Shown piece after piece: positions 1 to 9,471 of a stretch of DNA of 64,000 nt. Made by a program: the position numbers and the translations under genes. Positions within the stretch are counted from its first letter, which is position 1; every line of letters begins with the position of its first letter. The notes beneath the pieces were generated by a model. The model saw nothing but the letters and a program-made list of their open reading frames with translations, made no database searches and was not told the DNA's origin. This DNA comes from Paenibacillus sp. KS-LC4 (lineage in GTDB: Bacteria > Bacillota > Bacilli > Paenibacillales > Paenibacillaceae). The DNA lies in contig NZ_CP145905.1 in NCBI RefSeq assembly GCF_036894955.1, positions 2,064,501 through 2,128,500 on the forward strand. Reading direction: 5' to 3'.

Positions 1-84
1 AATAGAAAATAGGAATAAGAGCCAGCGGTGCTGCCTGCAATAAGCGGCGGCTCCGCTGGAATAATGGGAAGAGGGGAATCCGCG

Positions 85-1029
85 ATGACAGCACCATCTA
101 TGACGAAGCCGCCAAAAAGCAGCAAACGGGCAAAACGATCGGCAGCCAGCCAGCATAACCGCGCTGCCTTGCTTTTTCTAGCGCCATGGCTCATCGGCCT
201 GATTTGCCTGACGCTCGGCCCGGTGCTCGCGTCGCTCTATTTTTCACTTACGGATTACAGCATTCTGGCAAGCCCCAATTGGGTGGGACTCAGCAATTAC
301 ACGGAAATGTTCACAACGGATAAGCTGTTCGGAACGTCGCTTAAGGTCACTTTCACTTATGTATTCGCATCGGTGCCGCTCAAGCTGATTTTCGCTCTTG
401 GCGTTGCGCTGCTGCTTAACAAAGGAATCAAGGGTCTAGGCATTTATCGGACCATCTACTATATCCCCTCCTTGCTCGGGGGCAGCATTGCGATATCCAT
501 GTTATGGCGGAAAATGCTCGGCGGCGACGGCCTGCTCAATCAGGTGCTGCTGAAGGTAGGCATTCAAGCGCCAGATTGGGTAGCGAATCCTAAATATGCG
601 CTGTATTCAATCGTATTGCTCTCAGTATGGCAATTCGGCTCATCCATGATTATTTTCCTATCGGGACTTAAGCAAATTCCGTCCGATTATTACGAGGCTT
701 CATCCGTAGATGGAGCAGGGAAAATTCGCCAGTTTTTTAATATTACGCTGCCGATTTTGACGCCGGTCATTTTCTTTAATCTCGTCATGCAAATTATTAC
801 GTCGTTCCAATCGTTTACACAGGCCTTCGTCATCAGCAACGGAACTGGCGGCCCGCTGAATTCAACGCTTATGTATTCGCTTTATTTGTACAAAAAAGGC
901 TTTGCTTTTTTCCAAATGGGCTACGCTTCGGCGATGGCTTGGGTGCTGCTGCTCATTATCGGCTGCTTTACCTTCATTATATTCCGCTCCAGCAGAGGCT
1001 GGGTGCATTACGAGGACGGGGGGAAATAG
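85..1029 (+). CDS. Sugar ABC transporter permease, MalF/UgpA type
   Basis: Membrane subunit (314 aa) of a carbohydrate ABC importer of the CUT1 class. Several hydrophobic segments are visible from about residue 27 onward, and the cytoplasmic EAA loop that docks on the ATPase reads EASSVDGAGKIRQFF from about residue 204. ATG at 85 is chosen because GAGGGGAA lies 6 bases upstream; an in-frame GTG at 28 has no ribosome binding site. The partner permease starts 3 bp downstream, and a YesM/YesN pair follows. The binding protein is probably just outside the window. No ATPase is encoded here, as is usual for Firmicute importers that share an MsmX-like ATPase. The substrate cannot be read from the sequence. 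Confidence 0.93.
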   Translation: MTAPSMTKPPKSSKRAKRSAASQHNRAALLFLAPWLIGLICLTLGPVLASLYFSLTDYSILASPNWVGLSNYTEMFTTDKLFGTSLKVTFTYVFASVPLKLIFALGVALLLNKGIKGLGIYRTIYYIPSLLGGSIAISMLWRKMLGGDGLLNQVLLKVGIQAPDWVANPKYALYSIVLLSVWQFGSSMIIFLSGLKQIPSDYYEASSVDGAGKIRQFFNITLPILTPVIFFNLVMQIITSFQSFTQAFVISNGTGGPLNSTLMYSLYLYKKGFAFFQMGYASAMAWVLLLIIGCFTFIIFRSSRGWVHYEDGGK

Positions 1030-1032
1030 ACG

Positions 1033-1875
1033 ATGGTGGATACGCTTCGTAGAACAGCTTGGCTCAGACATTTGGCGATTTTGCTCATCGCCTTCGTCAT
1101 GCTTTATCCGGTGCTGTGGTTGGTCGGAAGCTCCTTCAAGCCGAACAATGTTATTTTTTCAGAAATTGGCATTTGGCCGCAGGAATGGGTTTGGGGCAAT
1201 TATTTTGCGGGGTGGAACGGGATTCAAGGTAATCCGTTCTCGCATTTTCTCGGTAATTCAATGATTGTGTCCATCGGAGCGGTAATCGGCAATGTACTGT
1301 CTTGCTCGATGGCGGCTTATGCCTTCGCTCGTCTCGGCTTTCGCTTCAAGGCGCTTGCCTTCGGACTGATGCTGCTGACGATTATGCTGCCGCATCATGT
1401 GACGCTCATTCCGCAATATATTTTGTTTAATCAGCTAGGCTGGGTCAACAGCTTCCTTCCGCTGATCGCGCCAAAGTGGCTCGCGACCGATGGCTTCTTT
1501 ATTTTTCTAACGGTGCAGTTTATTCGCGGCTTGCCCAGAGAACTGGATGAAGCAGCGACGATTGACGGCTGCGGGCTCATTCAAATTTACTGGCGCATCA
1601 TTTTGCCGCTCGCGGTGCCAGCACTCATTACGACGACGATTTTCACCTTCCTTTGGACGTGGGATGACTTTTTCAGCCAATTGATTTATTTGAGCGATGT
1701 ATCGAAGTTTACGGTTCCGCTTGGGTTACGGCTATTCCTTGATTCCAGCTCGCAATCGGACTGGGGTCCAATGTTCGCGATGTCGGTGCTTTCGCTGCTG
1801 CCTTGTTTTATTATTTTCATCATCTGTCAAAAATACTTTGTAGAAGGTATTGCGACCTCCGGCATTAAAGGGTAA
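1033..1875 (+). CDS. Sugar ABC transporter permease, MalG type
   Basis: Second membrane subunit (280 aa) of the importer begun by the preceding gene, with about six hydrophobic segments. The EAA loop reads ELDEAATIDGCGLIQIYWRI around residue 170, and the C-terminus ends in the family-typical YFVEGIATSGIKG. A purine-rich GGGGGGAAA sits just before the ATG, and the gap to the upstream stop is only 3 bp, so the two are surely co-transcribed and translationally linked. The sensor kinase starts 37 bp downstream, which suggests one operon or at least linked regulation. Substrate unknown. Confidence 0.93.
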   Translation: MVDTLRRTAWLRHLAILLIAFVMLYPVLWLVGSSFKPNNVIFSEIGIWPQEWVWGNYFAGWNGIQGNPFSHFLGNSMIVSIGAVIGNVLSCSMAAYAFARLGFRFKALAFGLMLLTIMLPHHVTLIPQYILFNQLGWVNSFLPLIAPKWLATDGFFIFLTVQFIRGLPRELDEAATIDGCGLIQIYWRIILPLAVPALITTTIFTFLWTWDDFFSQLIYLSDVSKFTVPLGLRLFLDSSSQSDWGPMFAMSVLSLLPCFIIFIICQKYFVEGIATSGIKG

Positions 1876-1912
1876 GCTTCACTTACTCCATACGGTAGGG
1901 TGATGACATACG

Positions 1913-3718
1913 ATGCGTACGATTGATTTTTCTTTAAGGCAATCCATATTGCGTAGAAGCAAGCTGTCCACTTTGATGGTCGCTTGCTTCGTGCTGTTAA
2001 ACCTGTTGTTTTTGCTGGTAATTATTTGGCTGTCCTATCGCTCCTTCTCGAATGTGACCTTTAGCGAAATTAGCAAGGCACGGCTGGCGCTGCTGAATGA
2101 AAGCACGAATCGCGGCTTTGATTTTATGACGAATATGACAAATACAGCGTATACGGTCGTCAGCAACAAAGAGGTAAAGGACAAGCTGGAGGCGGAAGCT
2201 AAATCCAAATATGACATGCTCATTAAACGGCGGGAAATTTCCGACTTGCTGCATCATACGCTCGTCGTTAATTCCGGCATCAGCTCGATTGAAATTTATA
2301 GCGATAAATTTAATGATGTGCCTTATAATTCTACAGATCTTGTATTTCCGGTGAGCAAGCTCGCTGATCAAAAATGGTTTTCCGCCTTGGAGAAGGCCGA
2401 TGCCATTTGGATTCCGGAAGAAGAAAACGCTTCCTCGAAGTCGCTCATCGGATATGCCCAGCATATGTTCGACAGCAAGGGGCGGACGATGGGCTATTTG
2501 GTCATCAGCATGTCGCAGCAGGATGTATTGCGAAATTTTGCCGATGTGCCGATGGTGCTGGAGGGACAGGTGCTTGTCGTGGATACGGCGGGCAACATTA
2601 TTGTGAAGGTGAATGACTCGCAGGTGCAGGGCGAGGAGGTCATCCTTGATGCGCAGTGGCTTGGTGAACGCTCGAAAACGCTTAGTGACGGATATGAGCT
2701 GCTGCGCAGGGACGATCAGTCGTATTTGGTCGTGTTCTCCAAGCCGAGCTCGGTGCAGTGGCGACTCGTACAGACGATTCCGACCAGAACGCTGCTAAAG
2801 GCCACCTATGAGGCGGGCTGGTATGTGCTGGGCATTGGTATATTAAGCCTGCTGCTTTCGGCTATATTGACCTATTGGTTTGTAAAAAGCATTATCAAGC
2901 CGCTGCGCCGATTGATGGCTGAGATGAAGCGGCTGGAGCGCGGCGACTTTCAGGCGAAAGCGACAAGCGCCTTCACCGAGGAATATGCGCAGCTTTCCTA
3001 TAGCTTCAACCATATGGTATCGCGCCTGAAAGAGTCGATGGACGATGTGAAGAAGGAGAGCAAGGCGAAGCGCGATGCCCAGACGAGCTTGCTGGAGGCG
3101 CAGATTAAGCCGCATTTTCTGTATAATACGCTCGATATGATCCACTGGCGAGCGCTCGATTATAAAGCGGATGATATTAGCTTTATGATTACGCAGCTCG
3201 GCAAGCTGCTGCGTATTGGCCTGAGCGGGGGCAAGCTGTTCATCCACGTGCGCGATGAGCTGGAGCATGCCCGCTGTTATCTCAGCATCCAGCAGGAGCG
3301 GATGACGTTCCCGATCGCTTATACCGAGCGGGTATTGGACCCGCAAATTCGCGGCTATTATATCCCCAAAATTATTTTGCAGCCGCTTATTGAGAATGCA
3401 GTTATTCATGGCTGTCCTGCGGACAACGCGTCGGAGCTGGCGCTCTCTCTAGTTATTCGCGAGCAGCAGGTGCCAGGGCAAGCGCCTTATTTGGAAATGA
3501 GCCTGACTGATAATGGACGAGGCTTGCCCGATGATTGGCATATGGATAAGGCGACAGGCATCGGCATTCGCAATGTGCATACGCGCTTGCAGCTTTACTG
3601 CGGACCTTTATATGGCTTGCAGCTCGCAAATAGTGAGCAGGGGGGCGTGAAGGTGACAGTGAAGCTGCCGATCATTGAAACGGAAGATCAATTAAAACGG
3701 TTGCTGGACGGTGTATAA
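1913..3718 (+). CDS. Sensor histidine kinase, YesM family
   Basis: Membrane sensor kinase of 601 aa. One N-terminal transmembrane segment (about 20-45) and a second near residues 300-325 flank a roughly 250-residue extracellular sensing region. They are followed by a HAMP linker and a HisKA_YesM domain whose phospho-acceptor is H401 in QIKPHFLYNTL. The HATPase domain shows PLIENAVIHG and DNGRGL. It is followed 2 bp later by its AraC-type response regulator. In this family such pairs usually sense extracellular oligosaccharides and induce the adjacent importer, here the two permeases just upstream. The ligand is unknown. Confidence 0.94.
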   Translation: MRTIDFSLRQSILRRSKLSTLMVACFVLLNLLFLLVIIWLSYRSFSNVTFSEISKARLALLNESTNRGFDFMTNMTNTAYTVVSNKEVKDKLEAEAKSKYDMLIKRREISDLLHHTLVVNSGISSIEIYSDKFNDVPYNSTDLVFPVSKLADQKWFSALEKADAIWIPEEENASSKSLIGYAQHMFDSKGRTMGYLVISMSQQDVLRNFADVPMVLEGQVLVVDTAGNIIVKVNDSQVQGEEVILDAQWLGERSKTLSDGYELLRRDDQSYLVVFSKPSSVQWRLVQTIPTRTLLKATYEAGWYVLGIGILSLLLSAILTYWFVKSIIKPLRRLMAEMKRLERGDFQAKATSAFTEEYAQLSYSFNHMVSRLKESMDDVKKESKAKRDAQTSLLEAQIKPHFLYNTLDMIHWRALDYKADDISFMITQLGKLLRIGLSGGKLFIHVRDELEHARCYLSIQQERMTFPIAYTERVLDPQIRGYYIPKIILQPLIENAVIHGCPADNASELALSLVIREQQVPGQAPYLEMSLTDNGRGLPDDWHMDKATGIGIRNVHTRLQLYCGPLYGLQLANSEQGGVKVTVKLPIIETEDQLKRLLDGV

Positions 3719-3720
3719 GG

Positions 3721-5340
3721 ATGAAATCAGTGCTTCTTGTAGATGATGAGCCGCATATTATTGCGGCGCTGACGCGGCATGTAGGCTGGGAGAAGCTGGG
3801 GCTGCGAATCGCGGGCACGGCTGCGAATGGCTTGCAGGCGCTGGAGAGCTACCGCGAGCTGAAGCCGGATCTCGTTATTACGGATGTGAATATGCCGCAG
3901 ATGAACGGGCTTGCGCTTGTTGAAGCGCTGCGGCAGGAGGATGCGGGCTTGCCGATTGTGATTTTGAGCGGCTTCGATGAGTTTGAAAATGCGCGGCAGG
4001 CGATGCGCTGGGGCGTGCATCATTTTTTGCTGAAGCCTGCTGCTGTTACGGAAATCGAAGGCGTACTCGCTGAAATTATGTGCGAGCTGGACTTGCAGGC
4101 GGAGAAGCTGCGGCTGGAGGAGCATTACAAGCTGGAGCTTGACCGGCTGCTGCCGTATTTGCGCGAGCGCTTGTTCACTGAGCTGCTGACGACTCGGTAT
4201 CAGCCGCATGAGCTGCACGAGGAGCGGCTTGCTTATTTAAACATACCTTCGCCAAAGCAGGCGGCGGTCGTGAGCTTGCAGTTGACGCGCCCCGCGCTGC
4301 TTACAAAGCTGAAGGAGCGGGACTGGCAGCTGCTCAAATTCGGCGCGAACAACATCATTCGTGAAATGCTGGCAGGTAAAATGGCTGACACTCCAATTTA
4401 CGGCTATGCGATTGATTACTCCGATCGGCTGTTCGTACTTATTCTGATGTCCGAGCAGGCGCAGGCGGAGGAGCTGTACCTGGTATGTGAGGAGCTCGCC
4501 TACAGCTTGACGGAGAAAATAACGGCGCTGCTTAAGCTGGAGGCTACCGCAGGCATTGGTTCGGTGCGAAGCAGCCTGCATGAGCTGATTGATTCGTATT
4601 TGGAAAGCCGCGTGGCACTGGAGGCGGCGGAATTTCAGGGTACAAGCCAGGTGTATCCTTATGCAGAATGGGCACAGCTGGATACGACGTATGACCAATA
4701 TGCGCCTCTGCTTAAGCAGTGGAATGAGGCGCTGACAGGCAAGGATTTGGAGCGGGCAGCCCACCAGTGGGAAGCGATTTATAATCAGCTACAAAAGGAA
4801 GCGAGCGGCTCGCTTACGGATATTCAGACAATATGTGTCGGCTTGTTCAGCTCGCTGACTTTTTTCTGGAATGAGGCGTTCGCCCAGCATCAGCCGCCCC
4901 GCACGCTGTCGCAATTTTTGCAGGGCATCCAGCAGCATTTGACGCTTGGCAGCCTAGTGCGCTGGATGAATGAGCTGGTGGAGGAATGGCTGCAAAGCGC
5001 GGCGCAGGAAATTTCCGGCCGAAAAAGCAATCGGCTTGTCGATAGCGTGAAGCAGTATGTTGCGGCGAATTTCAGCCAGGAAATTAGCTTTGCAGCCATC
5101 GCCAAGGAGCTGTTCGTGCACCCGAAATATTTAAGCCAGCTGTTCAAGCGGGTAACAGGGCAAAACTTTGTGCATTATTTGAATGATTACCGTATTCATA
5201 AAGCGATCGACTATTTGCAGTCGGGCCATCATATGGTGTACGAGGTCAGCGAAATGGTCGGCTTCAATAATCCAACCTATTTCAGCCAAGTGTTCAAAAT
5301 GAGCACGGGGAAAAGCCCCTCGGATTATTTTAGAGTGTGA
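3721..5340 (+). CDS. Response regulator, YesN family, AraC-type output
   Basis: Two-domain regulator (539 aa). The receiver domain occupies residues 1-120 with DD at 8-9, phospho-acceptor D55 (VITDVNMP) and a conserved K in FLLKPA. A long linker of about 300 residues follows, then a C-terminal AraC double helix-turn-helix (about 440-539; YLSQLFKRVTGQNF and NPTYFSQVFKMSTGKSP). It begins 2 bp after the kinase stop and is its cognate partner by position. The likely target is the upstream binding-protein/permease promoter outside this window. The C-terminus is intact (SPSDYFRV) although a gene relic abuts the stop codon. Confidence 0.94.
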   Translation: MKSVLLVDDEPHIIAALTRHVGWEKLGLRIAGTAANGLQALESYRELKPDLVITDVNMPQMNGLALVEALRQEDAGLPIVILSGFDEFENARQAMRWGVHHFLLKPAAVTEIEGVLAEIMCELDLQAEKLRLEEHYKLELDRLLPYLRERLFTELLTTRYQPHELHEERLAYLNIPSPKQAAVVSLQLTRPALLTKLKERDWQLLKFGANNIIREMLAGKMADTPIYGYAIDYSDRLFVLILMSEQAQAEELYLVCEELAYSLTEKITALLKLEATAGIGSVRSSLHELIDSYLESRVALEAAEFQGTSQVYPYAEWAQLDTTYDQYAPLLKQWNEALTGKDLERAAHQWEAIYNQLQKEASGSLTDIQTICVGLFSSLTFFWNEAFAQHQPPRTLSQFLQGIQQHLTLGSLVRWMNELVEEWLQSAAQEISGRKSNRLVDSVKQYVAANFSQEISFAAIAKELFVHPKYLSQLFKRVTGQNFVHYLNDYRIHKAIDYLQSGHHMVYEVSEMVGFNNPTYFSQVFKMSTGKSPSDYFRV

Positions 5341-5535
5341 AATTATAGAATCACAGATATTCCTCAGCAATGGCATGGGTTAATCTATGAAGCAATTAAA
5401 ATAAAGCGCCTTCGTCCTGACCGTTGTTATGATTCAAATGAAAAGCGATTAGCTGACTTAGTGGCATTGCTTCGTTATGTTCACCTAGAAGCTAATCGAT
5501 CTTTTGATGATTCGCTTGATTTGTTGAACGAATAG
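5341..5535 (+). pseudogene. Headless coding remnant, 64 codons
   Basis: An open frame with protein-like composition follows the response regulator stop with no gap (reading NYRITDIPQQWHGLIYEAIK and ending SLDLLNE, then TAG at 5533-5535). There is no ATG, GTG or plausibly placed start codon at its head and no ribosome binding site. Base composition is more AT-rich than the flanking genes. I read it as the 3' end of a decayed or deleted gene. I do not recognise the family. An alternative is chance open frame in non-coding DNA. Confidence 0.45.
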
Positions 5536-5565
5536 ATAGCGGTACAAGGCATAAAGAGAAGCTTG

Positions 5566-5745
5566 GCGGACACAGTAGCCGCTATTTCAACCGAATTATG
5601 GGTTAAGGGAGAGGTGGCGGATACAGTAGCCGCTAATACGCTGCCAAATGCTATTTTGACGGGATGAGGAGGACCATAACGGCTTTCCTGTCCACTTACG
5701 GTCCAAAATCGGGTTAAAAGCTGGAATAGCGGAATCTCAGTCCTC
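5566..5745. repeat. Cluster of three 21-bp dispersed repeats (GCGGAC-N7-CCGCTATT family)
   Basis: Three copies of a 21-bp unit lie in this gene-free stretch: 5566-5586 (+), 5617-5637 (+) and 5725-5745 (inverted). Each has a GCGGAY-like end and a CCGCTATT-like end around a variable centre of 7 bases. The same unit recurs at 41894-42073 and 57573-57643. Apart from this and the preceding relic, the 5536-6070 interval shows no convincing gene. Confidence 0.75.
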
Positions 5746-6070
5746 GAAAAATGGAGTGAACATCCCGAGCTCCGGCTTCCCGGCCGAAGTGGTCTGTCTC
5801 GACAAAAAGCACATGATGATAGAGAGTGGGCTTCTACTCATAACGATAAAAAGCCCTCTACAATGAACAGAAGTAGTCCGTAATGTTCCCCACGAGTGCA
5901 TACCCCTTTTTTTATGAGGTTCCAAGCACTTTTCCCCCCGAAAAAAAGCTCATCATATTTCTTCTTTTCCCTGTTAATGCTAAACTAAGGTCTGATTAGC
6001 GGCAAGCAGGGCGCAGGTGTTGCAAAGGCCGCTCTCAACTTACTTACGACATAGCAAAGGCGGTCTACTC

Positions 6071-8746
6071 ATGCGCAATATTTGGAATATTTATAAAACA
6101 GATTGGCTCCATATTTTACGGGTGCCTACCGGCATTTTTCTTATTTTAGCAATCATATTGCTCCCTGGCTTGTACGATTGGGTCAATATTAAGTCGGTGT
6201 GGGACCCTTACAGCAACACGCAAGGTATAAAAATTGCCGTCACGAGCCTCGATGCGGGAGCGGATGTTCAAGGCAAGACCGTTAATATCGGTCAGGAGCT
6301 AGTGGCAAGCTTGCAAAAAAACGAGAAGCTGGGCTGGACGTTCGTAGGTGAGGAGGAAGCGATGGCTGGTGTTGAAAAAGGCATCTATTATGCCAGCCTG
6401 CTTATACCAGCCGACTTCTCAGCCAAAATAACGGGCATTATCGAAGGTAAAATCGAGCGGCCGGAAGTCATTTATACGGTCAATGAAAAGGTGAACGCCA
6501 TTGCGCCGAAAATTACCGGCTCCGGCGTTTCCGCAATTACGAAGCAAATTAACGAAGGCTTCACAGAAGCTGTCAGCGAAGCCGTACTGACGAAATTGAA
6601 AGAGGCGGGCGTAGAAATTGAAGCGGAGCTGCCGACCATTCGCAAAGTCGAGAACGGTATTTTCAGTCTGGAAAGCCATTTGCCTGAAATTGAAGCGGCT
6701 GGACAGAAGGTACTGGATATCGAGGGCAAGCTGCCAGAAATCAACGAGAAGGCGCAAAAAATAATTGAGCTTCAGCAGAAGCTGCCGGAAATAAATGCTG
6801 CTGCGCAATATGTGTTAAAGCTCCAGCAATATTGGCCGAAAATCAGCGATGCCGCATCAGAGGTGCTCGTCATTCAGGAGAAGCTTCCTGAAATTCAGAA
6901 GGCGGCACAGCGCATTCAGGAGGTCGATGCCCATTTCGACCGCGTGAGCGAGGTGGTCGACACGGCGCTGGATAAAACGAATACAGCGCTCGGCATTGTG
7001 ACGACGGCTGAGGAGCAGCTGCCGAAGCTTGAAGCGCTGGGTGGAGACGCGATCGCTTTTGCAGATGGACTGAACGATTTTTTAGCGTCGAGCCAGGATG
7101 CCTTTCAAACCATTAGCCCGACCTTGAAGCAAAATTTGCTGCTGATCAAGCAAATTGCTGATGCTGCCGAGCTGCTGACAGCAAGGCTGCAGGAGGCGGA
7201 TCTTAGCAAGCTGCCGACTTCGGCGGAGGTGCAGGCGCTCTCGGATCGGCTCAGTACGGCAGCAGGTGTAATCGGCAACATAACTAATGTGCTGTCGACG
7301 ATTATCAGCCATTTGCCGGACGGGCAGCTAGGCGGAACTATTGGACGGCTGAGCAGTCTTGAAGATAAGCTGAATACGCAAGCTCAGCTGCTTGGCATCA
7401 TTAAGGAAGCGATGGACCGGGGAACCGCGCCGCCAGAGGAAATTGTAGCGCGGCTCCACGCGGTAACGGAGCAGGTGAGCAGCGATCTTGGCTACGTGCT
7501 GGAGCATTACGACAGCGAAATCGTGCCCGCGATTACCGAAGGCTTGAGCAAATTGCAGCAGCTTGGAGCGGCAGCGTCCGATGTGCTGCAAACGGCGAAG
7601 AGCAAGCTGCCGGATATCGCGGAGCTGCTCAAGGCTGCGCGTGAAGGGCTGACGTTCGGGCAGCAGGAGCTGCTCCGCATTCAAGCAGAGCTGCCGGAAA
7701 TCCGCACGAAGGTGCATGAAATAGCGACGACTTTGCAAAGCAAGACGGATGCCTTCGTAAATGCGATCAACACAGCAGCGCCGTTTATCCGCAATGATTT
7801 GCCTGCTATCGGCAAAAAAATCGACGCAGCCGCAGCTTTTGTTCAGAACGATTTGCCTGAGGCGGAAAAAGAGCTGGCTAAGCTCGCCGATTTTGTCAAA
7901 TACCAGCTTCCGGAGCTTACGGCCAGCGTGAAGCGCGTTGCCGGACTTGTCCGCGACGATCTGCCGCAGCTGGAGGAAGCGATTCGTAAAGCGGCGGACA
8001 AACTGCGCGAAGTAAAGGCTGACAATAGCTTTGCTGAGCTTGCGAAGCTGCTGCGCGGAGATATTAAGAAGGAAAGCGAGTTTTTAGCAAGTCCTGTGCT
8101 GATTAAGGAAAATCAGCTGTATGCGATTCCTAACTACGGCTCGGCGATGTCGCCCTTTTACGGCGTGCTGTCGCTTTGGGTAGGAGCCACGCTGCTTATC
8201 TCGCTGCTCCGCTCGGAGGCAGACAATCCCAGTGGAAGCTATCGCGGCTACCAGCTGTATTTGGGGCGCCTTGGCACCTTTTTAACGATTGGACTATTGC
8301 AGGCATTATGCGTAACGCTGGGAGACTTTTTTATTTTAGGCGCATACGTTGCAGATAAGCTGTGGTTTGTATTATTCGCGATGCTCGTCAGCGTCGTATT
8401 TGTCACCATTACGTATACGCTGCTGTCAGTGTTCGGCAATGCGGGCAAGGGAATTGCGATTATTTTTATGGTGTTTCAATTTTCCAGCTCAGGCGGGACG
8501 TTTCCGATCAGCATGACGTCGCCTTTTTTCCAGGCGCTGAATCCGTTTATGCCATTTACGTATGCGATTAGCTTGCTGCGCGAAGCGGTGGGCGGCATTT
8601 TGCGGGAAACGGTGCTGAAGGATGTACTGTTCCTGCTCGGCTTTATCGCCATTAGCCTTTTCATTGCCCTCGTGCTCAAGCGCCCGCTTAGCAGCATCAT
8701 TAAGCGCTCGTCCGACAATGCGAAGAAGACTAAAATTATAGCCTAG
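6071..8746 (+). CDS. YhgE/Pip-like membrane protein with two helical repeat arrays
   Basis: Large membrane protein (891 aa) of the YhgE/Pip family. One N-terminal transmembrane segment (about 18-36) leads to an extracytoplasmic region of about 650 residues, then about five C-terminal segments (695-880) resembling ABC-2 export permeases. Six back-to-back 17-residue units of the form LPEIxxAAQxVLxIQxK occupy residues 187-288, and four 18-residue units (DLPxxxxxxxxAAxFVxx) occupy 576-647; both are probably long amphipathic helices. ATG at 6071 is chosen from the AAAGGCGG upstream and the family-typical N-terminus MRNIWNIYKTDW; an in-frame GTG at 6017 would add an uncharged leader without support. 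Relatives act in phage infection (Pip) or type VII secretion-like processes. No function can be assigned here. Confidence 0.85.
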   Translation: MRNIWNIYKTDWLHILRVPTGIFLILAIILLPGLYDWVNIKSVWDPYSNTQGIKIAVTSLDAGADVQGKTVNIGQELVASLQKNEKLGWTFVGEEEAMAGVEKGIYYASLLIPADFSAKITGIIEGKIERPEVIYTVNEKVNAIAPKITGSGVSAITKQINEGFTEAVSEAVLTKLKEAGVEIEAELPTIRKVENGIFSLESHLPEIEAAGQKVLDIEGKLPEINEKAQKIIELQQKLPEINAAAQYVLKLQQYWPKISDAASEVLVIQEKLPEIQKAAQRIQEVDAHFDRVSEVVDTALDKTNTALGIVTTAEEQLPKLEALGGDAIAFADGLNDFLASSQDAFQTISPTLKQNLLLIKQIADAAELLTARLQEADLSKLPTSAEVQALSDRLSTAAGVIGNITNVLSTIISHLPDGQLGGTIGRLSSLEDKLNTQAQLLGIIKEAMDRGTAPPEEIVARLHAVTEQVSSDLGYVLEHYDSEIVPAITEGLSKLQQLGAAASDVLQTAKSKLPDIAELLKAAREGLTFGQQELLRIQAELPEIRTKVHEIATTLQSKTDAFVNAINTAAPFIRNDLPAIGKKIDAAAAFVQNDLPEAEKELAKLADFVKYQLPELTASVKRVAGLVRDDLPQLEEAIRKAADKLREVKADNSFAELAKLLRGDIKKESEFLASPVLIKENQLYAIPNYGSAMSPFYGVLSLWVGATLLISLLRSEADNPSGSYRGYQLYLGRLGTFLTIGLLQALCVTLGDFFILGAYVADKLWFVLFAMLVSVVFVTITYTLLSVFGNAGKGIAIIFMVFQFSSSGGTFPISMTSPFFQALNPFMPFTYAISLLREAVGGILRETVLKDVLFLLGFIAISLFIALVLKRPLSSIIKRSSDNAKKTKIIA

Positions 8747-8763
8747 AGATTAAGGGGAAACGT

Positions 8764-9363
8764 ATGAAAACGTATGAACAGTTTGTGGGAGAAATCCTTG
8801 CGGCGGCGCAGACTGCGGGACTGCAAATTTATCAAAATAAAAACCGGCTGGAAACAAGGTCGCTGGATCGCGAGTTTTCGTTTTTTTGCACGCCAAGGGC
8901 ACACCAGCAACCGTATCAGACGAGCGCCTCTATGTCTTTTGAATGGAGCAGCGTGCTGACGGCGGAATCACTGCGTGAGCGGGAGGAGGAGGCAATGCAG
9001 CCTCCAATCCTCAGTGTGCTTCGCAGCGCCGCCGACGATGCTATGAAGGATGAGCCTTGTACACAGCTGCATATTCAATATGAGTTCGAGGTAGCGGAAA
9101 ATTTTCAAACGATGACGGATGAAATCAATCAGCAGCTGCTGACGATTTTTCGCCAGTCTATGGGCCACACCAACGTTCCGGTTATAAAATGGGAGCTGAT
9201 TATTCAAGCCAGCGGTGAAAATCATATTTCTAAAATATCAGCGCAGCAGCACTGGAGCATTCCTCTGCTGTCGGATTCAGGCCTTGGCCCGATTATGGCT
9301 GAGGTTAGCGATGTTTTAATCGCGATAAGCGAGCTGCCTTTTATCAAAAAAGGGATGCAATAG
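8764..9363 (+). CDS. Hypothetical protein downstream of YhgE-like gene
   Basis: A 199-aa soluble protein with no signal peptide or membrane segment and no family I recognise. It starts with ATG 17 bp after the YhgE-like gene, preceded by AAGGGGAAA, and ends at a strong terminator, so it is very likely the second gene of that operon. The sequence is acidic and mixed alpha/beta in appearance, with no cysteine cluster or obvious catalytic motif. Codon use matches its neighbours, supporting a real gene. Confidence 0.75.
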   Translation: MKTYEQFVGEILAAAQTAGLQIYQNKNRLETRSLDREFSFFCTPRAHQQPYQTSASMSFEWSSVLTAESLREREEEAMQPPILSVLRSAADDAMKDEPCTQLHIQYEFEVAENFQTMTDEINQQLLTIFRQSMGHTNVPVIKWELIIQASGENHISKISAQQHWSIPLLSDSGLGPIMAEVSDVLIAISELPFIKKGMQ

Positions 9364-9384
9364 CCCCATTTAAATAGAGCGTAG

Positions 9385-9426
9385 AAACGAGACTTCAGTT
9401 GTTCAACTGACGATCTCGTTTTTTTA
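9385..9426 (+). terminator. Rho-independent terminator
   Basis: AAACGAGA (9385-9392) pairs with TCTCGTTT (9414-9421), with an inner TCAGTTG/CAACTGA stem, followed by a run of T. It closes the YhgE-like operon. Confidence 0.9.
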
Positions 9427-9429
9427 TTC

Positions 9430-9458
9430 TTGACAGCAGCAACCACCTTACATACAAT
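9430..9458 (+). promoter_or_regulatory. SigA-type promoter of the secreted GH30 gene
   Basis: TTGACA (9430-9435), a 17-bp spacer and TACAAT (9453-9458) make a near-consensus vegetative promoter. The predicted transcription start is near 9465, placing three LacI-type operators just downstream of it. Confidence 0.85.
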
Positions 9459-9471
9459 AAGAGCGTATCGA

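Noticed and set aside
5737..5925. 62-codon minus-strand frame in the gap before the YhgE-like gene
   Set aside because: Biased composition, no ribosome binding site and overlap with the 21-bp repeat cluster; no protein-like motif.
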